Of a DNA stretch of 64,000 bases, positions 17,323-25,692 are shown piece after piece. The position numbers were made by a program, and so were the translations under genes. The notes under the pieces are model-generated. The model saw nothing but the letters and a program-made list of their open reading frames with translations, did not search any database and was not told the DNA's origin. The stretch comes from DATFVA01 sp963771705 (lineage in GTDB: Bacteria; Bacteroidota; Ignavibacteria; Ignavibacteriales; Ignavibacteriaceae), in contig CAVYUP010000005.1 in assembly GCA_963771705.1 (NCBI GenBank), positions 186,001-250,000 of the forward strand, written 5' to 3'. Position 1 is the stretch's first letter, and the number at the start of each line of letters is the position of its first letter.

Positions 17323-18624
17323 CTACCTGATATCCTTTGCAAGGCGGAGACCCATAAACTGCCACCTGCTGCCGGGATAGAAAAAATTCCTATAATTTTT
17401 CCGGATATGAGACGAGGAAGTGGCGCAGGATCCGCCTTTAAGAACCATCTGGTTCGACATAAATTTTCCATTATATTCCCCTAATGCACCGGGTAGAGTT
17501 TTATAGCCGGGATAAGGCGTATACGGGCTCATAGTCCATTCCCACACATCTCCATACATTTGATTAATGGGTTCATGTTCTAACACTGATATAGGGTGGT
17601 AATTGCCATCTTCTACAAAGTTTCCTGAAACAGATAATTTGCCTGCTGCGATCTCCCATTCTGCTTCCGAAGGCAGTCTGTAACCGGCCCATCTTGCGAA
17701 TGCATCAGCCTCATAATAACTAACGTGACACACCGGTTCATTAAGATCTACTTTATGGAATCCATTTAATTTAAAGTTCCACCATTCTCCATCTCTTTTC
17801 TCCCAGTATAAAGGGGCCTCCCAATTGTTCTGTTCAGCCTTCGAGAATCCATCTGAAAGCCATAACTCCGTTTTTCTGTACCCTCCGTCATCAATAAAGT
17901 CAATATATTCACGGTTAGTCACCAGTCTATCGGCAAGCGCAAAAGATTCGAGATATACTTTGTGTCTGGGAAATTCATTATCGTAACCAAAGTCATTTCC
18001 CGGATTTCCGATCTCATACAATCCTTCATCAAAAGATTTGAACGACATTTCGGGGATATAGTCAACTATGGGAAGATAGCTATCGGAGTAAACCGGGTGC
18101 AAGGGATTCCTGGAGAAGACATGCTTAATATCCGTCAGCATTAGTTCCTGATGCTGCTGTTCATGGTGTATCCCTATTTCAATTGCCGGTCCGTATTCTT
18201 TAAGCAGATCTTCAGAGCAGTTCGAAATAAAATCGACCACATTTTTATCAACATAGTTTCTGTATTCAAATACCTCTTTTACCGTAGGTCGTGACAGCAG
18301 CCCTCTGTCTGCTCTTGTAAAGCGCTCGCCAATCTGAACATAATAAGAGTTAAACAGGAAGTTATACTGCGGGTGAAGTGATTTATAATTCTTTACTGCC
18401 TTCTGCAATATAAATGCCTCAAAAAACCAGCTGGTATGGGCAAGGTGCCATCTAACCGGACTAACATCAGGCATCGACTGGATAACATAATCTTCCGTTT
18501 CTAATGGTTCGCATAAGGTATTAAAAAAATTTCTTACAGCATTATACTTTTCTGTTAAAGTCCGTCGGTCGGTATAGATTCTTTTTCCTTTTGATACAGA
18601 CAAAATTTCAGCACTGGCGGCCAT
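17323..18624 (-). CDS. egtB: ergothioneine sulfoxide synthase EgtB
   Basis: Non-haem iron enzyme that couples hercynine to a thiol (gamma-glutamylcysteine or cysteine) with O2. Domains: an N-terminal DinB-like bundle with predicted iron ligands H63 (LAHTSWF), H154 and H158 (HHEQQHQ), then a C-terminal FGE-sulfatase/C-type-lectin domain with GDVWEWT, VLKGGSCATS and the terminal SRWQFMGLRLA. 433 residues is typical. No egtA, egtC or egtE is nearby, so the genes on hand suit a two-gene pathway in which EgtB uses cysteine directly and another PLP lyase finishes the job; that reading is inference. Start ATG at 18624, with no -7 consensus visible just upstream. Confidence 0.94.
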   Translation of the reverse strand: MAASAEILSVSKGKRIYTDRRTLTEKYNAVRNFFNTLCEPLETEDYVIQSMPDVSPVRWHLAHTSWFFEAFILQKAVKNYKSLHPQYNFLFNSYYVQIGERFTRADRGLLSRPTVKEVFEYRNYVDKNVVDFISNCSEDLLKEYGPAIEIGIHHEQQHQELMLTDIKHVFSRNPLHPVYSDSYLPIVDYIPEMSFKSFDEGLYEIGNPGNDFGYDNEFPRHKVYLESFALADRLVTNREYIDFIDDGGYRKTELWLSDGFSKAEQNNWEAPLYWEKRDGEWWNFKLNGFHKVDLNEPVCHVSYYEADAFARWAGYRLPSEAEWEIAAGKLSVSGNFVEDGNYHPISVLEHEPINQMYGDVWEWTMSPYTPYPGYKTLPGALGEYNGKFMSNQMVLKGGSCATSSSHIRKNYRNFFYPGSRWQFMGLRLAKDIR

Positions 18625-18862
18625 AATAAACCCTCGATTTTCAAAAAAGATAAAATATTCCTAATTATTAACAAGCTTAATTATTATTTTAACGTAATTC
18701 AAGTTAAGCCTATTCCAGGGTGGATTAAGTGAGAGGGATAACATCCGGAGAAGGATCATTGGTTTTATATGATATGTCAGATTATTTTTGTGATTATATC
18801 TATTTTGTAATTCTTAATATATTCTGAACTTAGACAATCCCCAAAAGAAAAAGGTCAGGCAA

Positions 18863-19357
18863 ATGAAAAAATATGTAATTCTGTTCGCTATACTTATTGC
18901 TCTTTCAGGAATAACCAAAGCACAGACTTATTCTCCTTACGGCAGAGAATTCGGTTTTGGTATTATGGTTGGCGATCCCCTTGGCGCCACATTAAAATTC
19001 TGGACACAAAGGGATAATGCATTCGTAGTTGATATTGGAGCCTCATATTTCGGGAGTCCCAGAATAGGTGTAGATTATCTATGGCATTTCAATGCTTTCA
19101 AAACCCCAATTGCTAACTTATACGCTGGACCCGGAGGAGTTATTGGTGTAGGCGAAGGGCATGGTTTCTGGTACGACGGCAGGTATCACAGGGCAAAAGG
19201 TGATGTTGGAATAGGCGCGCGGGGGGTAGTAGGTGTGAACCTTGTACCGCGGGATACGCCTATTGAAGCATTTTTTGAAATAGGCGTTCTGCTGGCTCTG
19301 GCACCGGACTTTGATTCAGGTGTTGATGTAGGGCTGGGAGTAAGGTTCTACCCTTAA
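18863..19357 (+). CDS. secreted beta-rich (outer-membrane-type) hypothetical protein
   Basis: 164 residues: a signal peptide (YVILFAILIALSGITKA, cut before QTYSPYG) followed by glycine-rich amphipathic strands alternating across the rest (GFGIMVGDPLGATLKFW, VDIGASYFGS, GIGARGVVGVNLVP) and a final aromatic VRFYP. This looks like a small 8-strand outer-membrane barrel of the DUF3996 or OmpA-like type. No enzymatic motif. It stands alone between the egt genes and a non-coding stretch, ended by a strong terminator. Confidence 0.75.
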   Translation: MKKYVILFAILIALSGITKAQTYSPYGREFGFGIMVGDPLGATLKFWTQRDNAFVVDIGASYFGSPRIGVDYLWHFNAFKTPIANLYAGPGGVIGVGEGHGFWYDGRYHRAKGDVGIGARGVVGVNLVPRDTPIEAFFEIGVLLALAPDFDSGVDVGLGVRFYP

Positions 19358-19382
19358 GCTCAGTTAACATAAATCATATTAT

Positions 19383-19412
19383 AAAGCACGGTTCCGTCCG
19401 TGCTTTTTTTTT
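19383..19412 (+). terminator. intrinsic terminator of the outer-membrane-type gene
   Basis: A 9-bp perfect stem (AAAGCACGG at 19383-19391, CCGTGCTTT at 19398-19406) with a 6-nt loop is followed by a T run. Confidence 0.88.
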
Positions 19413-19550
19413 ACCGTACAATAACCACTGCCCGAAGCCTCCCGGACCCCTAAATTATGTAGAAATGTTGTTAAGAAGAAAACAGGAGAGAGAATTTCCG
19501 GATTAAGGAAGGTTTCTATATATCTCCTACTTTCCAAAAAGTATCTGAAA

Positions 19551-19616
19551 ACGTTCTGAATACGTTCTGAATACGTTCTGAAAACGTTCTGAATACGTTC
19601 TGAATACGTTCTGAAT
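19551..19616. repeat. 11-bp tandem repeat, six copies
   Basis: Six head-to-tail copies of ACGTTCTGAAT (the third ends in AAA instead of AAT) run from 19551 to 19616, with decayed copies on both sides (GTATCTGAAA at 19541-19550, ACGTTGAAAC at 19617). The period of about one DNA helix turn places every copy on the same face. Confidence 0.92.
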
Positions 19617-20031
19617 ACGTTGAAACAAAAATCTAAAAATTATGTATTAATATTAGACATATTAAAAGCATTAAGTTCAGCCATCAGAAGCACACTTTGC
19701 AGAGTTCGCAGTAGTTCAGAGATGTCAGCGGCATAGGAGAGCAAATATAGTAAGCTATTTTATCAGGACCAGGCTAAGGAATACAGAAGAAAGCCCCAGA
19801 AGGCTTATATATAGAAGCAAACACTGAGATTACCCAGGCCGGGATTTGCAAGTAGGAAGATCATTCAAAACAACGAACATAATAGAGAATTTAAACAGGC
19901 TTATTGAAAAACACTCGGCTAAGTAAGGAACCGGAAAAGCTCGAATAGGAAGATGAGAAGGCCGGCAACACTGAAAGCTGAAAAATTTGTGATATATGAA
20001 GCACTTATTTCCTACATACTTATGAAGTTAG

Positions 20032-20039
20032 TATTTTTG
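20032..20039 (+). promoter_or_regulatory. candidate -7 box upstream of osmC
   Basis: TATTTTTG matches TAnnTTTG 38 bp before the osmC ATG. The -33 region is only T-rich (TTATTT), so the support is moderate. Confidence 0.35.
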
Positions 20040-20077
20040 AGTATTCACCTAAAAACAAATAACGAAAGGAGTTAAGA

Positions 20078-20506
20078 ATGCCGGTAAGAAAAGGCAGCGC
20101 ACAATGGAGCGGAAACCTTATGGAAGGTAAAGGGGTGCTGAACACTGAGACAGGCGTTTTAAAAAATACTGCTTACGATGCAAAGTCAAGATTTGAATCA
20201 GGCAGCACAACAAATCCTGAAGAAATTCTGGGAGCGGCACATGCAGGATGCTTCTCTATGGCTCTGGCCAATTCACTTTCAAAGGCAGGGTTTAAGGTAA
20301 ATGCCATAAACACTGAAGATGCCGTACATATTGAAAAAACGGATGATGGATTTACTATTACAAGAATAGATATAAGTACAGTAGCTGAAGTAGAGGGAAT
20401 TGATAATGATACCTTTCAGAAGCACGCTGCAGACACAAAGAAAGCCTGCCCTGTTTCCAAGGCCTTAAAAAGCGTTGAGATGACTCTTGATGCCAAACTT
20501 AAATAA
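20078..20506 (+). CDS. osmC: OsmC-family peroxiredoxin
   Basis: A 142-residue thiol peroxidase of the OsmC subfamily, acting on organic hydroperoxides in the cytoplasm. The two redox cysteines are C58 (AAHAGCFSMAL) and C124 (KKACPVSKAL), and the N-terminal KGSAQWSGNLMEGKGV is typical. The ATG follows a strong AAAGGAG site 6 nt away. It is monocistronic and ends in a terminator shared with the opposing gene. Confidence 0.94.
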   Translation: MPVRKGSAQWSGNLMEGKGVLNTETGVLKNTAYDAKSRFESGSTTNPEEILGAAHAGCFSMALANSLSKAGFKVNAINTEDAVHIEKTDDGFTITRIDISTVAEVEGIDNDTFQKHAADTKKACPVSKALKSVEMTLDAKLK

Positions 20507-20518
20507 TAGATAATTTTC

Positions 20519-20551
20519 AGGCTGTTCCAGCCGGGACAGCCTTTTATTTTT
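20519..20551. terminator. terminator between osmC and the mini-GNAT gene
   Basis: A 7-bp stem (AGGCTGT at 20519-20525, ACAGCCT at 20536-20542) with a 10-nt loop is followed by a T-rich tract (TTTTATTTTT). It can serve osmC; the minus-strand gene ends within its T tract. Confidence 0.75.
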
Positions 20552-20831
20552 CTATTTCGATATCCTCGAATTCTTTTTTATTCTTATCTAAATATTCTTT
20601 CACATAGGGACAGGTAGGTATAACCTTCAGTTTATTTTCCCTTGCATAATTTAATCCATAGCTTACAAGTTCAGAAGCAAGCGACTTCCCTCTGTATTCT
20701 TCAGGAACAAAAGTAGAAACATATTCTATCGTATTTTCATCTTTCATCTGGTATTTAAGGCGGGCTCTTTTACCGTTAACCTGGATATAAAATTGTTTTT
20801 GAGCATCATCCTTTATAATCGCGTCAGCCAT
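20544..20831 (-). CDS. mini-GNAT N-acetyltransferase-like protein (copy B)
   Basis: A short GNAT-type protein of the YjdJ / Acetyltransf_CG (PF14542) group. From the ATG at 20831 (MADAIIKDD) it is 95 residues. The acetyl-CoA binding loop VPEEYRGKSLASELV and the C-terminal KVIPTCPYVKEYLDKN are visible. The frame runs up to 20882 but the extension overlaps the upstream gene and is not conserved with its neighbour, so I reject it. It is a tandem paralogue of the next gene, sharing the strand order, the V-P-x-x-x-RG-x loop and the VIPxCxYV ending. Substrate unknown. Confidence 0.82.
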   Translation of the reverse strand: MADAIIKDDAQKQFYIQVNGKRARLKYQMKDENTIEYVSTFVPEEYRGKSLASELVSYGLNYARENKLKVIPTCPYVKEYLDKNKKEFEDIEIEK

Positions 20832-20847
20832 ATTCAAAACCTTTCTT

Positions 20848-21132
20848 TCAGTCAGATTCAAGGAGTCCCATATATTTCTCATGTCTGTGGATATATATAT
20901 TCACATAGGAGCAGCTGGGAATTACCTGGAGTTTATTCGCAGCAGCATATCTTAAACCCTCTTCTACTAAAGAAGCAGCTATCCCTCTGCCTCTAAGGTC
21001 TCCCGGAACATAAGTGAAATAAAAATCTATCACATTGTTTCGGGGTAAATTATAATTCAAATAACATTCACTGTCTTCGATAGTAACGGTGAATTTATGG
21101 TTCTTTTGATCGTGTGTAATATTTATGTCCAT
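20848..21132 (-). CDS. mini-GNAT N-acetyltransferase-like protein (copy A)
   Basis: 94 residues with the same Acetyltransf_CG plan as the gene downstream: VPGDLRGRGIAASLVEEGL as the CoA loop, and LQVIPSCSYVNIYIHRH near the end. The two genes are 16 bp apart on the same strand and clearly arose by tandem duplication, then diverged to roughly a third identity by eye. Probably co-transcribed. Small GNATs of this type have no assigned substrate. Confidence 0.82.
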   Translation of the reverse strand: MDINITHDQKNHKFTVTIEDSECYLNYNLPRNNVIDFYFTYVPGDLRGRGIAASLVEEGLRYAAANKLQVIPSCSYVNIYIHRHEKYMGLLESD

Positions 21133-21204
21133 AACTTTAATTCAATTTATATTTATTAAAATAAAAGAATAAGCTTAAGAAGCAGTGATAATTACTGAAC
21201 TCCT

Positions 21205-22305
21205 CTAAACATTAAAAAGAAAATGCATTACATCACCATCATTTACAGTGTATTCTTTCCCTTCAATACGCATAAGTCCAGCTGACTTACATGCAGCCTC
21301 CGAACCGCATTTAATGTAATCCTCATAACTTATAACCTCCGCCCGGATGAATCCCTTCTCGAAATCTGTATGGATAACACCCGCGGCCTGGGGAGCCTTC
21401 CAGCCATCATGAATTGTCCAGGCCCTTACTTCTTTAGGGCCTGCTGTGAAATAACTTATCAAACCGAGAGTATGGAAGCCTGTTCTTATGATTTTCTCCA
21501 GTCCACTTTCATTTATACCATATGATTCAAGAAATTCCTTTCTCTCCTCATCCGTCAGGCCGACCATTTCCTCTTCAACTTTAGCAGAAATTTTAACGGC
21601 ATCAGCCCCCTTTTTTGCAGCATAATCTCTAACCGCCTTTACGTATAAATTATCATCAAGCAGCTCAGATTCATCAACATTAGCGCAATATATCACATCT
21701 TTCGCTGTCATCAGTCTAAGTTCATTCAGAAGCTGTCTGACAGAATCCTTTTCCTTTTCTGGATAAGCTGAAGCAGCATTTCCTTCGTTCAAATATTTCA
21801 ACATATTTTCTGCGTCATCCAGCATCTGTTTAGCAGTTTTATCACCCTTAGCGAGTTTCTGGAGCTTCTCAATTTTTCGTTCCATGGTTTGAATATCAGA
21901 CAGCAAAAGTTCAGTCTCTATAACCTCTATATCCCTGAGAGGATTTATGTTACCATCAACATGAACAATATCATCATTCTCAAAGCATCTGACAAGATGA
22001 AGGATAGCGTCAGTTTCTCTAATATTACTCAGGAATTGATTTCCGAGCCCTTCACCCTTGCTCGCGCCTTTAACCAGTCCCGCAATATCAAAAAATTCAA
22101 TTGTGCTATTCACCAGCCTGGCCGGGTTTACAAGTTTTGCAAGCTGTTCAATTCTGCTGTCGGGAACAGGCACAATGGCTTTATTCGGTTCAATAGTACA
22201 GAAAGGATAATTAGCCGATTCTGCATTTTGAGCTTTAGTTAAGGCATTAAACAAGGTAGATTTTCCAACATTAGGCAAACCAACTATACCAATACTCAGA
22301 CCCAT
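21205..22305 (-). CDS. ychF: redox-regulated ATPase YchF
   Basis: 366-residue Obg-related P-loop protein that hydrolyses ATP rather than GTP and binds the ribosome. G1 is GLPNVGKST, G3 is FFDIAGLVKGASKGEGLGN, and the G4 position reads CANVDE, the YchF variant of NKxD. The C-terminal TGS domain is present (RAWTIHDGWKAPQAAGVIHTD-type segment around 300-320, and NDGDVMHFLFNV at the end). Stand-alone gene on the minus strand, 72 bp before the mini-GNAT pair. Confidence 0.96.
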   Translation of the reverse strand: MGLSIGIVGLPNVGKSTLFNALTKAQNAESANYPFCTIEPNKAIVPVPDSRIEQLAKLVNPARLVNSTIEFFDIAGLVKGASKGEGLGNQFLSNIRETDAILHLVRCFENDDIVHVDGNINPLRDIEVIETELLLSDIQTMERKIEKLQKLAKGDKTAKQMLDDAENMLKYLNEGNAASAYPEKEKDSVRQLLNELRLMTAKDVIYCANVDESELLDDNLYVKAVRDYAAKKGADAVKISAKVEEEMVGLTDEERKEFLESYGINESGLEKIIRTGFHTLGLISYFTAGPKEVRAWTIHDGWKAPQAAGVIHTDFEKGFIRAEVISYEDYIKCGSEAACKSAGLMRIEGKEYTVNDGDVMHFLFNV

Positions 22306-22460
22306 CCGGTGATATACTCCATTATCATTAGAAATTGAAATTCAGTGCGTAAATATAAGAATAATTAAAGGGTTAATTGAGTTTTCTTCCTTTGAAAAGT
22401 GACGAAGGCATTACTGAAATATGAGTCAGATCAAGGGTCAAAAGGTGTATGGGCGAAATA

Positions 22461-22510
22461 TTTGCGCATTTAAATAGGTGAAAATTTAAGAAATTGCAGC
22501 ATTTTGCGCA
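22461..22510. promoter_or_regulatory. pair of TTTGCGCA sites
   Basis: TTTGCGCA occurs at 22461-22468 and again at 22503-22510, 42 bp (four helix turns) apart, with the palindromic core TGCGCA. They lie in the region between ychF and the receiver-like gene and could be paired operator sites. No protein for them can be named. Confidence 0.35.
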
Positions 22511-22577
22511 AAAATTTCATAAGGCATTGATTTTGTTTTGTTATTGGTGGTATTGTGTCATTTCTGAGGATTAACTA

Positions 22578-22928
22578 ATGAATAATAAGAATATTCTTAT
22601 CTTAATCGAAAACGGAATAATAGCACTTGATATTAGAAAAGTACTCAGCGGATATGGTTACAACACAGAAGTTGTTCATCCAGCCGGCAAAGAAAAAATT
22701 GAAGCTGCACTAAAAAAGGGATTTCAGTTATTGATTATTGAAAAACAAATAGATCATAAAGGTATTATGGAAGCGGTAAAGTTAGCAGAAAAATATAATC
22801 TTCCGACAATCTATCTATCCACCGACGAAGAAACTGCAGATGCGGGAAAGTCAGGCCTAAGAATTTTAATGATGCCTTTTGGTGAAGACGATCTGAAAGA
22901 AGTAGTAAGGATGACCCTTGGTGATTAA
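22578..22928 (+). CDS. degenerate receiver-domain protein
   Basis: A single 116-residue CheY-like domain with the usual alternating strands and helices (NILILIENGIIALDIRKVL, GYGYNTEVV). The phospho-acceptor position is occupied by E55 (LLIIEKQ), the acidic pair reads E11-N12, and the conserved lysine is M99 (LMMPFGEDDL). It therefore should not be phosphorylated in the normal way; glutamate at this place often mimics the active state. There is no output domain, so it would act by protein-protein contact. ATG after GAGGATTAACTA. Alone between two minus-strand genes. Confidence 0.78.
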   Translation: MNNKNILILIENGIIALDIRKVLSGYGYNTEVVHPAGKEKIEAALKKGFQLLIIEKQIDHKGIMEAVKLAEKYNLPTIYLSTDEETADAGKSGLRILMMPFGEDDLKEVVRMTLGD

Positions 22929-23005
22929 GAACAGAATTGGAGCTGCTGCCAGAATAAGCAGATTTATATTCCGAGGAGGGGAGGATATTTTTATTTTAAC
23001 TAGTG

Positions 23006-23629
23006 TTAGTCCTTGTAGGTGAGGATACCCTTGTTAATCAATTCCGTCAAAAGATCTTTGTATCCTTTAAACTGTACACCTTCCCAGCCAAGCTTTCTGG
23101 CGGCATCCACATATTCTGCCACATCATCAATGAAGAAATGCCTCCCGGCATTTTCACCTGTAAGAGATTCAACAACTCTGTAAATCTTCTCTTCAGGCTT
23201 ATTTGCTCCGGCCTCATAAGAGACGACAATTTTATCAAACTCTTTAATAAACCCGCAGCTTTCCCAGCCATATTTATAATGGATGATATTTGTATTTGAG
23301 AGCATGACAAGGGTGTAACTCTTTTTTAAAACCGGCAGTAAATCTACAACTTCTTTATTTACGGTAAAAATATCGGAGTATAATCTGCAGAAAGATTCTT
23401 TATCTATTTTATGATCCAGCGCGGAAAGCATTATCTGTACAAACTCATCCTCAGGCATATCACCCCGCTCAAAAGCCCGGTGATATTCATAATGAGAATT
23501 ATAAAAATCCAGGAAGTGCCCGCCGAGTCCTTTCTCCACATTATTAAGCTGATCCACAGCCCTCTGATAATTAAAAGGAAGAAGCACATTTCCAAGATCG
23601 AATACTATAACAGAATATTTGCCTGTCAT
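23006..23629 (-). CDS. HAD-IA family hydrolase (YihX-like)
   Basis: 207 residues with HAD motif I as VFDLGNVLLPF, motif II as VMLSNTN, motif III lysine in GANKPEEKIY and motif IV as HFFIDDVAEYVDAA. The alpha-helical cap between motifs I and II has the HAD-IA form. The motif I variant DLGNV is that of YihX, an alpha-glucose-1-phosphate phosphatase, but sugar specificity cannot be settled from sequence. It starts 3 bp after the end of the M16 gene pair on the same strand's coordinate order and so is the last gene of that transcript. Confidence 0.85.
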   Translation of the reverse strand: MTGKYSVIVFDLGNVLLPFNYQRAVDQLNNVEKGLGGHFLDFYNSHYEYHRAFERGDMPEDEFVQIMLSALDHKIDKESFCRLYSDIFTVNKEVVDLLPVLKKSYTLVMLSNTNIIHYKYGWESCGFIKEFDKIVVSYEAGANKPEEKIYRVVESLTGENAGRHFFIDDVAEYVDAARKLGWEGVQFKGYKDLLTELINKGILTYKD

Positions 23630-23632
23630 ATT

Positions 23633-25690
23633 TTATAGTTCAAAGGCTGCATCCGGAATTCCCGTATTAATTTTTATCGAGTCCACTTTAAACTCCATAT
23701 TCTGAGGACCGATGGATTGTTTTATAGAAAAAGGATATTTAACACCATCGACAGTTCTGTAATCGCTATAAATTACCTCCTGGGTAAACGTACCCTGGGG
23801 AGTTGTAATATTTTTTGATTCCTTTACTTTATAGCCTGTGTCCGGATCGTAATATTGAATCCACTTAGTACCGGAGGGGAAGATCATCTCAATCTTATAT
23901 GCATCCTTACCGTTAACTTTTTCCATACCCGCCAGTTTAAGTTTAACACCGAGAGAGTCCAGGTTCAGCAGCATATGCAGAGATGCTTCATTTTTTAACT
24001 TTTCAAGTTCATTGCCCTCAATCTTTACCTGCTGACCTCCCGTCTGCATTTCTCCTTTTTGTCCATTAAAGATTATATCCTGGGTCACCCCGCCTGCAAC
24101 CACCTCCTGTTTAAATAGATCAGGTTCTTTCTGATATATTTTTGTAGTTACATCAAAACCCTGTACACTACCTGACATTATAGTAGTTCTATCATGAACA
24201 TTTGCAAGGCTGTCCCTTCCGCCTATAGCACTTATATAGTTATTTATAACATCCATTGCCGAGGTATTTCCCTGAAGTCCGGAGAGGGAAGTATCAACCT
24301 TATTTCCATATTTATCGTAATAAATTATCGGTCCGAATTGTTCCAGTCCTTTTTTTATCTGGTCAGCATTGCCCACAACAACAATGTTTGAGTGTTCAGG
24401 CCTGATATACTTTTCTGCGGCTTCCTTTATTTCATCGGGTGTAACTTTCGCTACATTCTTAAGATAGTCGGCATAATAATTTTTCGGCAGATTATACTTA
24501 TCAATATTTATTGCGAACGATGCGATAGTCTGCGGACTTTCAAGAGAGATAGCGAAATTGCCGGTGACATAATTCTTGATAGTCTGCAATTCGCTGTCAG
24601 GTACAGCTTCATTTTTAATCCTGTTCATTTCATACAAAATACGTGAAACAGCGCTGTCAGTAACAGCGTTCCTTACATTTGTAAACGCAGTAAAATTACC
24701 GACATATTCATCTTTAGAGAGATGTGAATTCGCTCCATATGTAAAAGAATGTTTTTCACGTAAGTCCTGAAATAATCTGAAAGTACCCCCGCCGAGAATA
24801 GTGTTCATTAATCCTGCAGGAATCGCGTCGCTATCACCGGGTTTCAGCTGAACGGGGTAGGTCACATTTATGACAGACTGAACCGAATTGGGTCTGTCGA
24901 CCAGGTCGACGGTTGTTTGTGCCGGGGGCTGCGGGGCAGGGTAAGTGAACTGAGGAACGTCTTTCTTCTTCCAGCCGCCAAGGTATTTTGTTATAAGGTC
25001 TTTCGCCTTCCCCTCTGTTATATCCCCAACTACCGCTAGGTATGAGATATTGGGAGCAAAATATTTCTTATAATAATTCCTGCACTTTTCAAGGGTTATA
25101 TTACCAACGGTTTGTTCAGTTTCAGGTTCTCCGTAAGGATGGTCCTTACCAAAATCCACAACGTTCTTAACAGTTCCCGCAATTGCATCAGGGTCATCTT
25201 TCTGGCTGGCGAGATCGGACTGCATTCTTTTCTTAATTTTATCCAGTTCTTCCTGCTTGAATTCAGAGTTAAGAATAATATCCGACATTATTTTAAAAAG
25301 TGTATCAGCATGTTCAGTCAGACTCATTCCATATACACCAGTGGAGGAAGTAGAGAGCGAGGCGCCGATGAAATCGATTGCCTCATCCAATTCATCCTTG
25401 CTCATGTTTTTAGTTCCTGTTCTGAGCAACTGTCCCGCCGCCGATATATAACCCGCGGTATCTCCTTCAAGGATAGGATCCCTATCTACCTGGAGCGAAA
25501 ATGACACCCTGGGCAGCTTATGGTTCTCAACGACGAACACCTTTAAGCCATTAGGGAGTTCAAAATGTTCATAACTTCCAAGTTTAATTTCAGGTGCGGG
25601 GCCTGGTTTCGGGGGATGGCTTCTGTCAACCTGTGCGCTCAGGGGGATGATAAACATTAATGCTGTCAGGAAAGTTAATAGTCGCTGCAT
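23633..25690 (-). CDS. M16-family peptidase homologue, inactive, with LolA-like C-terminal domain
   Basis: 685-residue secreted protein: signal peptide (LLTFLTALMFIIPLSA), then two M16 (insulinase/pitrilysin) domains to about residue 460. The zinc motif HxxEH is absent: where it should be, the sequence reads SAAGQLLRTGT. It keeps the R/Y-type substrate pocket region (LREKHSFTYGANS), as in non-catalytic subunits of heterodimeric M16B proteases. Residues from about 475 to 685 are an added beta-rich domain resembling outer-membrane lipoprotein-sorting proteins (AIGGRDSLANV, YYDPDTGYKVKES, VIYSDYRTVDGVKYPFSI). Its partner is the catalytic subunit immediately upstream. Confidence 0.88.
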   Translation of the reverse strand: MQRLLTFLTALMFIIPLSAQVDRSHPPKPGPAPEIKLGSYEHFELPNGLKVFVVENHKLPRVSFSLQVDRDPILEGDTAGYISAAGQLLRTGTKNMSKDELDEAIDFIGASLSTSSTGVYGMSLTEHADTLFKIMSDIILNSEFKQEELDKIKKRMQSDLASQKDDPDAIAGTVKNVVDFGKDHPYGEPETEQTVGNITLEKCRNYYKKYFAPNISYLAVVGDITEGKAKDLITKYLGGWKKKDVPQFTYPAPQPPAQTTVDLVDRPNSVQSVINVTYPVQLKPGDSDAIPAGLMNTILGGGTFRLFQDLREKHSFTYGANSHLSKDEYVGNFTAFTNVRNAVTDSAVSRILYEMNRIKNEAVPDSELQTIKNYVTGNFAISLESPQTIASFAINIDKYNLPKNYYADYLKNVAKVTPDEIKEAAEKYIRPEHSNIVVVGNADQIKKGLEQFGPIIYYDKYGNKVDTSLSGLQGNTSAMDVINNYISAIGGRDSLANVHDRTTIMSGSVQGFDVTTKIYQKEPDLFKQEVVAGGVTQDIIFNGQKGEMQTGGQQVKIEGNELEKLKNEASLHMLLNLDSLGVKLKLAGMEKVNGKDAYKIEMIFPSGTKWIQYYDPDTGYKVKESKNITTPQGTFTQEVIYSDYRTVDGVKYPFSIKQSIGPQNMEFKVDSIKINTGIPDAAFEL

Positions 25691-25692
25691 GA

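Larger units (their letters stand above)
19413..20077. other. 665-bp stretch without a gene
   Basis: This stretch lies between a terminator and the osmC gene. It holds an 11-bp tandem repeat (19551-19616) and a candidate -7 element before osmC. The only open frame worth noting is 41 codons (19953-20075), which lacks a ribosome binding site and covers the presumed osmC promoter. I see no tRNA, no mobile-element ends and no convincing decayed gene. Confidence 0.6.

Noticed and set aside
19551..19616. 11-bp repeats as a CRISPR array
   Set aside because: Units are far too short and directly abutting, with no spacers and no cas genes nearby.
19953..20075. 41-codon open frame before osmC
   Set aside because: No ribosome binding site, no recognisable features, and it covers the likely osmC promoter and ribosome binding site.
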